A stretch of DNA of 64,000 nucleotides from Candidatus Peribacteria bacterium (lineage in GTDB: Bacteria; Patescibacteriota; Gracilibacteria; UBA1369; 2-02-FULL-48-14). The DNA is taken from assembly GCA_943349825.1 (NCBI GenBank), contig CALQZQ010000002.1:62001-126000 (forward strand). Direction: 5' to 3'. Below, in pieces: positions 1 to 8,438 of the stretch (within the stretch, counting starts at the first letter, position 1; every line of letters starts with the position of its first letter). The notes under the pieces were generated by a model, which was not told the origin of the DNA, did no database searches, and saw nothing but the letters and a program-made list of their open reading frames with translations. The position numbers and the translations under genes were made by a program.

Positions 1-663
1 CCTAACTTCTCAAAGGCTGACACCCCACAGGACGGAAAACTCAGAGAAGAAGACGAAGCCATGCTCGCTAGTCCCGCGGGAGCCCTTTATGAAACTTTCC
101 TTCGTAGATCCGCTTGGGAACACGGTTTCTCGAACCAACCCTCTTGGACGCAAGAAGCCTTTGTGGATGAGAATAGATACAATAAATATACTGGCAACCC
201 GCACAATTTAGACAACAGAGTGCAAATAGAATATGCCCTCAGTAAGGTGGAAGATTGGCAGCGCCAAGGCCTGGTGGACAAAGAAGGGAAGCTCACTGCA
301 CCTGAGCTTGCTAAAGCCCTTAAGACTTTGCCTGTGCAAATAATGTTAGGAACGGTGGACGAAGGTGTGACTGAGTTGAAAAGGATATGCAATGAAATCA
401 ATACGGAAAGCGGGGTGGACGTCAGTGCTCTGACCCCAGAAGAGTGGGTAGTTTTTTACGAACAACACTTGAAAAAGCACATAGGATCCTACTCGGAACC
501 TGTGCAAATAGACCTAGGCGCGGTGCAGGTATTTGGGAAAGATACAGGGGGAAAGGGAAAGACCTCAAGCAGACCAGTTCATATCACTGCGGTTCCTGTA
601 ACAGTAGAAGGAAGAGAAAAAAAAGTGGTTCCTTATAGTAGACGCAAACAACTTGTGGCTTGA
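1..663 (+). CDS. Hypothetical protein, 5'-truncated at window edge, possible C-terminal frameshift
   Basis: The frame is open from base 1, so the ATG at 61 in the ORF track is probably internal and the gene starts outside the window. The visible part is soluble and charged with no signal peptide or membrane segment, and I do not recognise a family. The frame ends at a TGA just after a run of eight A's (616-623). The +1 frame after that run continues with WFLIVDANNLWLES and a plausible helix to a TAA at 728-730, which interlocks with the hisS stop codon. The natural product may therefore end at 730, with the in-frame end caused by slippage, mutation or an assembly error. Confidence 0.6.
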   Translation, partial: PNFSKADTPQDGKLREEDEAMLASPAGALYETFLRRSAWEHGFSNQPSWTQEAFVDENRYNKYTGNPHNLDNRVQIEYALSKVEDWQRQGLVDKEGKLTAPELAKALKTLPVQIMLGTVDEGVTELKRICNEINTESGVDVSALTPEEWVVFYEQHLKKHIGSYSEPVQIDLGAVQVFGKDTGGKGKTSSRPVHITAVPVTVEGREKKVVPYSRRKQLVA

Positions 664-726
664 ATCGGAAGCAATGGCTAGAACTTTGAAAGATATTGCT
701 GCTCAAGCAAAAAAAGTCTTAGGCCT

Positions 727-2088
727 CTAAAACGCAATTTCCCCAGGCGTATAAGTGTCCAAGTTTTCCTTGCCGATGAGTTTGGTCACTTCTTTCACCA
801 CGTCCTTCATGGGGACAGCGCGTTGTTGGCCTTTGCTCATGTCGCGCACAATCACCACCCCTTCGCGCACCTCCGTAGCGCCCATGATGAGACAGTAAGG
901 AACGGCAAATTTATCAGCGAGACGCATTTGCGCCTTCATGCTGCCTTTGCCGAGCGCACCCACGGTGCGAATACCCGCATCGCGAAGTTGGTCGATCAGC
1001 GGTAAGCATTTTTTCTTGGCCTCGTCTCCGAGCTGTGCCACAAAAATGTGCACTTCATCTTTGGAAGGAACAATCACGCCAGCTTCCTTCATTTGATTGA
1101 TAACACGCTCGATTCCCAGAGCAAAGCCCACGGCCGGAGTAGCCGGTCCGCCCATCAATTCCACGAGTCCATCGTAACGGCCTCCTCCTCCGATTGCATT
1201 TTGTGAACCGGTGCTTTTGTCCCAGAATTCGAACACGGTCTGGGTGTAGTAATCCAAGCCGCGGACGAGTTGAGGATTTTCGGTATAAGTGATGCCGAGC
1301 TCATCCAAAAATTCCTTCACCAAACGGTGGAAATCTTGATCTTCCGGCGTACGATATTGTTCAAACTTAGGAGCGAGTTGCGCCAAAATCCGGCAATCCT
1401 CATTCTTACAATCCAGGAGTCGCAGCGGATTGGAGTGCATGCGTCGTTGGCAGTCTTCGCACAAGGAACGTTCCTTGCCGGTGTAGTAATTCACCAAAGC
1501 TTCCTTATATTTTTCGCGGCTCTTTTGAGACCCAATATTATTGATTTGCAAATCAATACGCTCGGCAATTCCCAAATCTCTAAGCATTTTGTAGACGAGG
1601 AAAATACACTGCACGTCCAGCGCAGGATCGCTTTCTCCAATGATCTCCGCCCCAATCTGCCAGAACATACGGTAGCGGCCTTTTTGAGGACGATCATAAC
1701 GGAAGTGAGGTTCTATGTAGTAGAGCTCCACGGGCTGAGGCAGCTCCTTCATTCCATGTTGAATATAAGCACGCACCGCTCCCGCTGTTCCTTCCGGCTT
1801 CAACGTGAGGCTGCGCCCGCTACGGTCTTCAAACGTGTACATTTCTTTGGAAACGACATCCGTATCTTCTCCCACGGCTCGCTTGAACACTTCGGTGTAC
1901 TCCAAAATGGGAGTGGTGATGCGCCTAAAACCCGCTTGCCTAAAACGGTGACGCGCCACTTTTTTGATGAACGTGAAATACTCGTGATCCTTGGGCAGGA
2001 TGTCGTGAATCCCCATGGGGCTTTGCATTTTGAGCACTTTTGAATTTCCCTCCGCGGGGAGGACGTCATCTTGGGTCGAGTCAGACAT
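727..2088 (-). CDS. hisS: Histidyl-tRNA synthetase
   Basis: Class II aminoacyl-tRNA synthetase that charges tRNA-His in the cytoplasm. About 453 residues, within the usual range. It shows the N-terminal MGIHDILP segment, motif 2 (FRYDRPQKGRYR), the histidine-specific LVRGLDYYT box, the glycine-rich AIGGGGRYDGL segment and motif 3 (ALGIER), followed by an anticodon-binding domain (HIFVAQLGDEA onward). The ORF track starts at a GTG at 2124, but that codon lies upstream of the predicted transcription start of a good promoter (TTGCTT, 16 nt, TATAGT), so I prefer the ATG at 2088. Its 3' end is convergent with and nearly touches the upstream hypothetical gene. Confidence 0.97.
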   Translation of the reverse strand: MSDSTQDDVLPAEGNSKVLKMQSPMGIHDILPKDHEYFTFIKKVARHRFRQAGFRRITTPILEYTEVFKRAVGEDTDVVSKEMYTFEDRSGRSLTLKPEGTAGAVRAYIQHGMKELPQPVELYYIEPHFRYDRPQKGRYRMFWQIGAEIIGESDPALDVQCIFLVYKMLRDLGIAERIDLQINNIGSQKSREKYKEALVNYYTGKERSLCEDCQRRMHSNPLRLLDCKNEDCRILAQLAPKFEQYRTPEDQDFHRLVKEFLDELGITYTENPQLVRGLDYYTQTVFEFWDKSTGSQNAIGGGGRYDGLVELMGGPATPAVGFALGIERVINQMKEAGVIVPSKDEVHIFVAQLGDEAKKKCLPLIDQLRDAGIRTVGALGKGSMKAQMRLADKFAVPYCLIMGATEVREGVVIVRDMSKGQQRAVPMKDVVKEVTKLIGKENLDTYTPGEIAF

Positions 2089-2122
2089 AGGCAAAATTAA
2101 GGAATAGAAGAGATTGACTTCC

Positions 2123-2150
2123 ACTATACCACCATTTCAGGTTGAAGCAA
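2123..2150 (-). promoter_or_regulatory. Predicted sigma70-type promoter of hisS
   Basis: On the minus strand TTGCTT is followed after 16 nt by TATAGT. The predicted start is near 2116, downstream of the GTG at 2124, which supports the ATG at 2088 as the hisS start and gives a leader of about 28 nt. Confidence 0.6.
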
Positions 2151-2489
2151 GTTTTATTGAAAAACCCAACCTGAGCAGTACATGACCGGTTCCGGCCTGG
2201 GCTGATGCCCGGGCTTCCCGGGCTTATTCTGGGGGCGGCTAGGATCGTTGATCCTCAAAGGCCCACGATCTCTAGGATCTGGCCTCGGTCTGGGACTTTC
2301 TATCACCGTGTCATCCTGTATTTCAGGACGATCCTGAACGTCAAAACCCTCGATCATAAGAATGGGGTTAGGAACAACCAAGAATTGTAGAACAATAGCT
2401 TGCTTAAGTCAAATTCAGCGCACGTGAATCTTGAAACCCCAAACCCAAGAATAGAAGTGTGTGCACCTTCTGCTCAGCATGGAGCGCTC

Positions 2490-2513
2490 AGAGAAAGTTC
2501 ATGAACTTTCTCT
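2490..2513. repeat. 24-bp perfect palindrome
   Basis: Perfect dyad with half-site AGAGAAAGTTCA. Next to it on the minus strand lies GAGCGCTCCATGCTGAGC, reminiscent of the tail that follows the palindrome downstream of tRNA-Gly(GCC) near 42330. It could be one member of a dispersed palindromic element. Confidence 0.6.
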
Positions 2514-2560
2514 CCGCTTCCTTTTATGGAGTTTCAAACTCTCTTTCCGCCGTTTGGGCG

Positions 2561-2648
2561 TCCTTGTTTTCTGAAGCATAAACCTTAAGGAAGAAGCCAT
2601 GAGGATCATGCATCCGAGTGGCTTCGCTCCCGCTTCAGAAAACAAGGA
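2561..2648. repeat. Nested inverted repeat downstream of tsaD
   Basis: Outer arms TCCTTGTTTTCTGAAGC (2561-2577) and its perfect complement (2632-2648) enclose a second pair, GAAGCCA/TGGCTTC, and an innermost GGAT/ATCC. The structure begins 7 bp past the tsaD stop codon. It lacks a terminal T-tract, so it is not a classical intrinsic terminator. It may be a 3'-end processing or stability structure, or a small palindromic mobile element. Confidence 0.6.
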
Positions 2649-2654
2649 TGCCCC

Positions 2655-3614
2655 TTAGAGCGACTCAAAGTAGCCCGCCGCCCCAATCATGGCAGCGTTG
2701 TCTGTGCAATATTCCATCTTTTGCGGAAAGCGGAACAGCGGCGCATTCACCACCCGCGACAACTCCTCTTCAATGCGTCCGCGCAAAAAGCGATTCGCAG
2801 ACACTCCACCGGACAAATGCACTTCCTTCACGCCCAACTCGCGCACTGCCTGCAGCAATTTTTCCACCAAAGCGGTCACCGCTGCTTCCTGGAAAGAAGC
2901 CGCCACATCGTTCACAAAAGTTTCCTCGCTCAGCCGCGCGGCATTTTCTTTCAAATAGTAAAACACGGAAGTCTTGAGCCCCGAAAAGCTGAAGTTTTTC
3001 TCTTTGCGCAGTGCCACCGGAAAGTCCACCGCTTTGGGATTCCCACTCTTCGCACGTTCCTCAATCGCCGGTCCACCCGGGTAGCCAAGGCCCAGTAGGC
3101 GAGCCACTTTATCGAAGGCTTCACCGGCGCTGTCGTCCACCGTTTCTGCCAAGATTTCAAAATCTCCATGGCCACGCATCAGCACCAGTTCGTTGTGCCC
3201 GCCGGACACTGTCAAAATCAAAACAGGGAACTCGGGCTCGGGCCCGTCACCCAGCCAATTCGCATACATGTGCCCGTGCACATGGTTCACTTCGAGCAGA
3301 GCTTTATTCATGGCGAAAGCCAAAGCCGCCGCGGTCATCCGCCCGACTACGAGCGAACCCACAAGTCCTGGCTCTTTGGTAACTGCAATGGCATCGATTT
3401 CCGCCCAAGTCACACCTGCTTCGTCGAGCGCTTGCTTCAAAACCGGCATCATTGCCGCAATGTGTTCACGCGCCGCCACTTCCGGCACAACGCCGCCCGT
3501 TTGAGCGTGTTTGGCAATCTGGGAAGCGATCACGTTGGACAGCACTTTTCGTCCATCCTCCACCACGGCCACAGAGGTTTCGTCGCAAGAAGTTTCAATA
3601 GCAAGCAAGCGCAT
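2655..3614 (-). CDS. tsaD: tRNA N6-adenosine threonylcarbamoyltransferase
   Basis: Kae1/TsaD transfers the threonylcarbamoyl group to A37 of ANN-decoding tRNAs, together with TsaB and TsaE. The N-terminus MRLLAIETSCDETSVAVV is the family hallmark. The metal-binding HVHGHM motif sits near residue 110 and an ASKHA-type nucleotide pocket (LTVSGGHNELV) near residue 135. At 319 residues it is slightly shorter than the usual 335-345, missing part of the C-terminus. tsaB is present in the window at 24.6 kb, so the pathway is split across loci. The neighbour at 3678 is divergent. Confidence 0.96.
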   Translation of the reverse strand: MRLLAIETSCDETSVAVVEDGRKVLSNVIASQIAKHAQTGGVVPEVAAREHIAAMMPVLKQALDEAGVTWAEIDAIAVTKEPGLVGSLVVGRMTAAALAFAMNKALLEVNHVHGHMYANWLGDGPEPEFPVLILTVSGGHNELVLMRGHGDFEILAETVDDSAGEAFDKVARLLGLGYPGGPAIEERAKSGNPKAVDFPVALRKEKNFSFSGLKTSVFYYLKENAARLSEETFVNDVAASFQEAAVTALVEKLLQAVRELGVKEVHLSGGVSANRFLRGRIEEELSRVVNAPLFRFPQKMEYCTDNAAMIGAAGYFESL

Positions 3615-3677
3615 AAACTTGAATTAGAACACAAAAATGATAACATGACCTCTTGTTAATTCATAACTACAAGAACT

Positions 3678-4007
3678 ATGGCACTCGAGGAATCAGAAAG
3701 ACCGTCAAGAACGGAAAGGCTCATAGAAGCTGTACTCTCTGAAGGAGCAGGCATTTACGATGGAGTGGAACTGGCGCCTGGCATTAAAAAGGCTCTGAGA
3801 AGAGTATCACATTTGGTGCACGGAAAGAGAGAACCGGCTGCCACTCCAGCCGAAACGGCAGATGAGGACACCGGCGCCATGTTTTTGGGTGGCATTGAAG
3901 TGCTTGGCCATGTTGTAGTCGGAGCCAAGGAACGAATCAAAAATGTACTTGGCCTCCGTGCACCAGAAAACCGGCCCAGACCTTACAATCGCGGGCAGGA
4001 CTGCTAA
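3678..4007 (+). CDS. Hypothetical protein, 109 aa
   Basis: Short soluble protein divergent from tsaD across a 63-bp gap. The N-terminal half is acidic/basic helical (PSRTERLIEAVLSEGAG), followed by a low-complexity Pro/Ala/Thr linker and a short hydrophobic segment (AMFLGGIEVLGHVVVGAKERI) too short and polar for a clear membrane span. I do not recognise it. The same-strand gene at 4042 follows after 34 bp and could be co-transcribed. Confidence 0.6.
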   Translation: MALEESERPSRTERLIEAVLSEGAGIYDGVELAPGIKKALRRVSHLVHGKREPAATPAETADEDTGAMFLGGIEVLGHVVVGAKERIKNVLGLRAPENRPRPYNRGQDC

Positions 4008-4041
4008 TTGACGAAAATCCAAAAAATGGTAGAATAGAAGT

Positions 4042-4755
4042 ATGGGCGAAATACCTGCATGGTTTGAAGCAGCTTACCAAGATCTCGCCACGGTGAGAGC
4101 CGGGGAGCTACTGGAGGAACCTATCCCCAGTTTGGAGGATAGCTTTGCTGAATTCAGCAAAAAAGTGGGAGTAATTCTGCCCAATGTGTTGGCTTACGGT
4201 GGCACGCCCATAGAAAGTGACGAACAAGTGCCCACTCCAGTTTGGGTTTGCAATCTGCTTGGAGACCACGCTTCCCGATTTTCCACCCTGCCCGCCCGTG
4301 CTGCGAAAGCTTTGGAAGACAACTTGGCAAATCGAAGAGCTCAACAGAAACAAAGGAATACAAGTCTGGCCGGAATAGGGCTACCAGCTGTAGTGCAAGA
4401 CACGAAGTGGCTGTTGAATGCGACCATGACCAATTTCGCCAATAATTTTAATCCGGAAGTTTTGGATCAGACGCAAGCTGCCTTCGCTACCGATTACTTT
4501 GCTTGGAAACTCCCCATAGCAAGTTCCCTCAGTTCCTGGCCGCTGCAAGTGAGAACCAATGCCGATGTGCACCGAGATTTCCAAGGCTCTCTCCAAGAGC
4601 TGGGCTTACAGGAGGCATTTGAAGCGCTCACACGAATGACGTTCCCGAACGAGCTGGGCTCAAACTTCAATAACGGGGCTCAGGCCACGCTTTTCCCTGT
4701 GATGCTCAACATGCTGCGCAAAGGTTACAGCTTGTACCCTACCTTGACGGCCTAG
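4042..4755 (+). CDS. Hypothetical protein, 237 aa
   Basis: Soluble protein without signal peptide or membrane helix and no motif that I recognise. It is rich in aromatic and amphipathic segments (MGEIPAWFEAAYQDLATV at the N-terminus, FNPEVLDQTQAAFATDYFAW near residue 140). It sits between the 109-aa gene and cca on the same strand, with a 25-bp gap to cca, so an operon is likely. Several proteins of this kind in the window look lineage-specific. Confidence 0.65.
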   Translation: MGEIPAWFEAAYQDLATVRAGELLEEPIPSLEDSFAEFSKKVGVILPNVLAYGGTPIESDEQVPTPVWVCNLLGDHASRFSTLPARAAKALEDNLANRRAQQKQRNTSLAGIGLPAVVQDTKWLLNATMTNFANNFNPEVLDQTQAAFATDYFAWKLPIASSLSSWPLQVRTNADVHRDFQGSLQELGLQEAFEALTRMTFPNELGSNFNNGAQATLFPVMLNMLRKGYSLYPTLTA

Positions 4756-4780
4756 AAACGAAGCGTGCTAGAATCAGCTC

Positions 4781-6094
4781 GTGATTGGAATCGCCAAACA
4801 GATTGTTAGAACCCTCACCGAGGCCGGTCATAAGGCCTACTTTGCGGGTGGTTGCGTGCGCGACATGCTGATGGACCGCGAACCCAAAGATTTCGACATC
4901 GCCACCAGCGCGCTGCCCGAGCAAATTGAAAAACTCTTCAGCCAAACTTACGCAGTGGGGAAGGCTTTTGGAGTGATGCACGTGGTGGAAGAAGGCCACA
5001 CGTTCGAAATCGCCACCTTCCGCAGCGACTCCGGGTACAGCGATGGCCGCCGCCCCGACGCCGTGATTTTCACGCATGCGGAAGACGATGCCCAGCGCCG
5101 CGACTTCACCATCAACGGGCTTTTTTACGACCCACTCGCGGACGAAATTCTGGATTTTATCGGTGGCCGCGACGACCTCAGCAACAAACTCATTCGTTTT
5201 ATTGGGGATCCGCACCAGCGCATTTTGGAAGATCATTTGCGCATCATCCGCGCCATTCGTTTTAAAAACACGCTCGGCTTTGGTTATCATCCAGACACCT
5301 ACGCCGCGCTCAAAAAGCACGCACCTCTCGCCGACAAAGTGAGTTGGGAACGCGTGCGCGACGAACTCAATAAAATCATCATGGCGCGCCGTGCAGAGGT
5401 CGCTTTTGAAGACATGCAAGACACCGGCGTTTTGCCCTACGTGCTGCCGGAACTCGAAGCGTGCAAGGGCGTGGCTCAACCCCCCGAATACCACCACGAA
5501 GGCGACGTGTGGACTCACCTCATGCAAGCCCTCACCTCGCTACCCGAGGACGCCACACTCAACCAGCACTGGGCCGTGATTTTGCACGACATCGGCAAGC
5601 CGGAAACCTTTAAAATTGCCGAGCGCATTCGCTTTGATCGTCACAGTGAAGTCTCCGCCGAACTCGGCGAAAAAATCCTGCGCCGCCTGTGTTTTTCACG
5701 TAAAGACATCGATGAAATCACCTGGGCCGTCCGCCACCACTTCATGATGACAGAGCTACTCAATATGGAAATTGGCAAACAGCGCCAATGGTTCCTGGAC
5801 CCACGTTTCCCCACGCTCATGCAACTTTTTTACGCCGACGCCATGGGCACCACACCTTCGAGTTTGCATCTCTACAATCAAGTCAAAGCGGCTCAAGAAG
5901 ACTGCCTCCGCCGTTTCCCCGAACTTCCCAAACCGCTACTCACCGGCGAAGACGTGATGAAAAACCTGGGGCTAAAAGCCGGCCCACGTGTAGGCGAAAT
6001 CCTGCAGGAAGCATTCGTCAAACAACTCGGCCACGAACTTCAAACGCGAGAAGAAGCGCTGGAGTGGTTGAGCACCGTCACACACTCCACGTGA
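4781..6094 (+). CDS. cca: CCA-adding/poly(A) polymerase family tRNA nucleotidyltransferase with HD domain
   Basis: Class II nucleotidyltransferase that builds or repairs the tRNA 3' CCA end. The N-terminus carries GGCVRDMLMDREPKDFDI with the DxD metal-binding carboxylates, then the RRDFTINGLFYDP and RILEDHLRIIRAIRF motifs. A central HD phosphohydrolase-type domain (VWTHLMQAL, ILHDIGKPETF) follows. 437 residues from a GTG start. Both tRNA genes in this window already encode CCA, so a repair role is likely. The 3' end overlaps the convergent methyltransferase gene by 55 bp. Confidence 0.95.
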   Translation: MIGIAKQIVRTLTEAGHKAYFAGGCVRDMLMDREPKDFDIATSALPEQIEKLFSQTYAVGKAFGVMHVVEEGHTFEIATFRSDSGYSDGRRPDAVIFTHAEDDAQRRDFTINGLFYDPLADEILDFIGGRDDLSNKLIRFIGDPHQRILEDHLRIIRAIRFKNTLGFGYHPDTYAALKKHAPLADKVSWERVRDELNKIIMARRAEVAFEDMQDTGVLPYVLPELEACKGVAQPPEYHHEGDVWTHLMQALTSLPEDATLNQHWAVILHDIGKPETFKIAERIRFDRHSEVSAELGEKILRRLCFSRKDIDEITWAVRHHFMMTELLNMEIGKQRQWFLDPRFPTLMQLFYADAMGTTPSSLHLYNQVKAAQEDCLRRFPELPKPLLTGEDVMKNLGLKAGPRVGEILQEAFVKQLGHELQTREEALEWLSTVTHST

Positions 6095-7425
6095 TGGGTT
6101 TGTGGGAACATGTCCACGGGCTGCACACTTTCCGTGACATAACCCAGTGTCGCGAACTGTTTTAAATCCCGTGCCATGGTCGTGGGATTGCAAGACACGT
6201 AAACGATTTTCGCCGCACCAAATGCTGCCGTAGTTTCCACCACTTTTTCGCCGAGTCCAGCGCGGGGCGGATCCACAATCACCACGTCGGGTTTTTGCGT
6301 CAAAGTCGCGAGTCGCGCTTCCACACTACCCAAATTGAAACTCACATTTGTGATGCCATTGCGCCGTGCATTGCCGCGCGCACTTTCCACCGCAGATTCA
6401 TTGATTTCAATGCCCACCACTTCCTTGGCTTTGTGCGCACAAAACAGCCCGATGGTTCCGGTACCGCAGTACAAATCAAACACCACTTCTTCACCGCTTA
6501 AACCCGCTGCTTCCACGGCGAGCGAATAGAGTTTTTGAGCCTGCAAAGTGTTGGTTTGGAAGAAGGCCTGAGGCAAAATATCGAACTCCAAGCGGCGGCC
6601 GTCTTCCAGCAACAAAACTTCGGTCAAACTTTCCTTGCCCAACAACAAATTTTCTTCGGTCCACGTGGGTTGCCCCTGCACTTGGTACACGCTATTCCAA
6701 TACACGGACGTGATGCGTGGATCGTCGGAAAACAAGCTTTTGAATTCCTCCACATAATCAAAAATACCGGTCGACGTCGTCAAAATAATCATGACTTCGC
6801 TGGTGTTTTTTCCTTCGCGAATCGTCAGCGTTTTTAGCAGCCCTTCATGCGTGTCCGAATGGTAAAAAGGAATCTTTTTTTCGTTCACAAAATCGCGCAC
6901 TTTTTTTACAATTTCCACGAGCAATTCCGATTGCAAAAAACACGCGTTCAAATCAAAAACTTCAAAGTGATATCCGGGCGGATAAAAGCCCAGCATCACG
7001 GTATCATCCGGGCCGGGGCCAAAGGACAATTCCATTTTATTGCGGTAGTACCACGGACTTTCATTGCCCACGATGGGCCGCACCAATTCCGGATCCAAGC
7101 CTCCCAGTCTTTCAATACTGTCGCGCACTTGTTGTTCTTTCACACGCAGCTGTTCTTCGTAAGAAAGGAACTGCCACTTGCAACCGCCACACACGGAAAA
7201 ATGAGGACAACGCGCTTCCACGCGCAGCTCCGAGGGCTGCACCAGTTCCACGACTTTTGCCTCGCCATAACCCGACTTCACTTTGCTCATTCGGGCGCGC
7301 ACGGTGTCCCCGGGCGCCACATCTTCCACAAAAATTTTAAATCCATCAAAACTCGCCAGTCCGCTCCCACCATAAACTAGACTATCGATTTTCAGCTCCA
7401 GCTCCTCGCCTTTTTTGGGTTTCAT
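6040..7425 (-). CDS. rlmD: 23S rRNA (uracil-5-)-methyltransferase, RlmD/RumA type
   Basis: SAM-dependent m5U methyltransferase of the TrmA/RlmCD family acting on rRNA. An N-terminal TRAM domain (about residues 5-60) precedes the iron-sulfur cysteine cluster CPHFSVCGGCKW. The Rossmann methyltransferase core has FDLYCGTGTIGLF for SAM binding and VDPPRAGL, and the catalytic cysteine lies in YVSCNPTT near residue 415. Length 461 is normal. I chose the ATG at 7425 over the GTG at 7434. The substrate uridine (RlmD, RlmC or TrmA site) cannot be fixed from sequence alone. Its last 55 bp overlap the end of cca in antisense. Confidence 0.88.
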   Translation of the reverse strand: MKPKKGEELELKIDSLVYGGSGLASFDGFKIFVEDVAPGDTVRARMSKVKSGYGEAKVVELVQPSELRVEARCPHFSVCGGCKWQFLSYEEQLRVKEQQVRDSIERLGGLDPELVRPIVGNESPWYYRNKMELSFGPGPDDTVMLGFYPPGYHFEVFDLNACFLQSELLVEIVKKVRDFVNEKKIPFYHSDTHEGLLKTLTIREGKNTSEVMIILTTSTGIFDYVEEFKSLFSDDPRITSVYWNSVYQVQGQPTWTEENLLLGKESLTEVLLLEDGRRLEFDILPQAFFQTNTLQAQKLYSLAVEAAGLSGEEVVFDLYCGTGTIGLFCAHKAKEVVGIEINESAVESARGNARRNGITNVSFNLGSVEARLATLTQKPDVVIVDPPRAGLGEKVVETTAAFGAAKIVYVSCNPTTMARDLKQFATLGYVTESVQPVDMFPQTHHVECVTVLNHSSASSRV

Positions 7426-7443
7426 AGACCGCACTGTAACACA

Positions 7444-7968
7444 CTACTTGGCCTCTGCCACGTCGCCACGCACGTGCTTTTGCATACAAGCCAAAACAGC
7501 ATCACGCGACTTACCTCTAGGCAAAGCCTCTTTTAAAGCCGGACACGGAGCTTTTCCAGGAATGGACATGCCGGTAGCCAAAATAAAGACTTGAGCATGC
7601 GGATCGTCGTGAGTCTCCAAAGCAGTGGCGAAGCGAGCGCCCAAACCTTCGGGGATCGTGTTCAAGGCAACGACTAAATCGCCAACATTTCCACTCCATC
7701 CTGTTTTTACCGGAGCAGTGCTCACGGGGGTGCTAGCAGTAACACTTTCAAGGGCTCCTTTGGCAGCCTCAAACAAAGCGATCGTTTCATTCCTAGAAAA
7801 CCCTGCAAAAGGCTGAATAACAGCACCTTCATCCAGCAATGCATCCGCAAGAAGCCCGGCATTTCCCTTGAGAGCTCTCACTCTAGGGGCCATCCTCCCT
7901 TTGTCCTTAAGAGGTAAAGCCGCTACAATGCCTTCAATGAACTGTCTTTCGGTGTCAGCAGTAAACAT
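7444..7968 (-). CDS. Hypothetical protein, 174 aa
   Basis: Soluble, alanine-rich, mostly helical protein with no signal peptide. The N-terminal part (TERQFIEGIVAALPLKDKGR) leads into a middle section rich in Ala and Thr. A cysteine pair near the C-terminus (CPALKE, LACMQKH) gives no recognised motif. It lies directly upstream of the methyltransferase on the same strand with an 18-bp gap and is probably co-transcribed. No function assigned. Confidence 0.6.
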   Translation of the reverse strand: MFTADTERQFIEGIVAALPLKDKGRMAPRVRALKGNAGLLADALLDEGAVIQPFAGFSRNETIALFEAAKGALESVTASTPVSTAPVKTGWSGNVGDLVVALNTIPEGLGARFATALETHDDPHAQVFILATGMSIPGKAPCPALKEALPRGKSRDAVLACMQKHVRGDVAEAK

Positions 7969-8024
7969 AGTGTTGAGTCAAAAACCGTCCCATTTAAGCC
8001 ATAAGCCAGTGATTAGTCAATAAA

Positions 8025-8438
8025 ATGCTCAAAGTCCAAATCCTACAAATCGGTGAAACCAAGGATTCCAACCTGCGCGCGCTCGAGCAAGAATTCGAAA
8101 AACGCCTGAAACCCTACTTCAAACTCGAAACCCTCACCGTCAAAAATCTTGAGTCAAAACTCGACTCGGACGCCTTTGTGATCGCCCTCGACGAACGTGG
8201 TAAGCACTTCACCAGCGAAGAATTTGCGGCCCAAATCGGCACCCTCAAAGACCGAGGCACACCCATCCAATTCGTGATTGGTGATTTCGCAGGCCTTCCG
8301 CCAGAAATCCGCGACCGAGCACAACTCACCCTCGCGCTCTCCAAAATGACTTTCACTCACGAGATGGTTCGCGTATTTTTAAAGGAGCAACTCTACCGCG
8401 CCTGCATGATTCTTGCCGGCAAACCCTATCATAAATGA
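8025..8438 (+). CDS. rlmH: 23S rRNA (pseudouridine1915-N3)-methyltransferase
   Basis: SPOUT-class methyltransferase that modifies pseudouridine 1915 in helix 69 of 23S rRNA on 70S ribosomes. At 137 residues it is slightly shorter than the usual ~155. The hallmark trefoil-knot segments are present: ALDERGKHFTSEEFA, FVIGDFAGL (GG/AGL SAM loop, with FAGL replacing GGP/GADGL) and the C-terminal LSKMTFTHEMVRVFLKEQLYRA. The gene overlaps the following CapA-like gene by 4 bp (ATGA), so translation is probably coupled. Confidence 0.94.
   Translation: MLKVQILQIGETKDSNLRALEQEFEKRLKPYFKLETLTVKNLESKLDSDAFVIALDERGKHFTSEEFAAQIGTLKDRGTPIQFVIGDFAGLPPEIRDRAQLTLALSKMTFTHEMVRVFLKEQLYRACMILAGKPYHK

Larger units (their letters stand above)
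2151..2654. other. Gene-free stretch rich in inverted repeats between tsaD and hisS
   Basis: About 500 bp without a convincing gene. The ORFs here (2154-2381 minus, 2205-2390 plus) are proline/arginine-rich, begin at TTG or have no recognisable start context, and match no family I know. The stretch holds a GCCCGGG-CTT-CCCGGGC hairpin near 2208-2224, a 24-bp palindrome at 2490-2513 and a nested inverted repeat at 2561-2648 directly after the tsaD stop. Confidence 0.55.

Noticed and set aside
2154-2381. Pro/Arg-rich 75-aa minus-strand ORF with TTG start
   Set aside because: Low-complexity, contains a GC-rich palindrome, no start context and no recognisable family.
2089-2654. T-box or His leader upstream of hisS
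   Set aside because: No T-box sequence and no His-rich short ORF on the minus strand. A simple promoter with a short leader is present.
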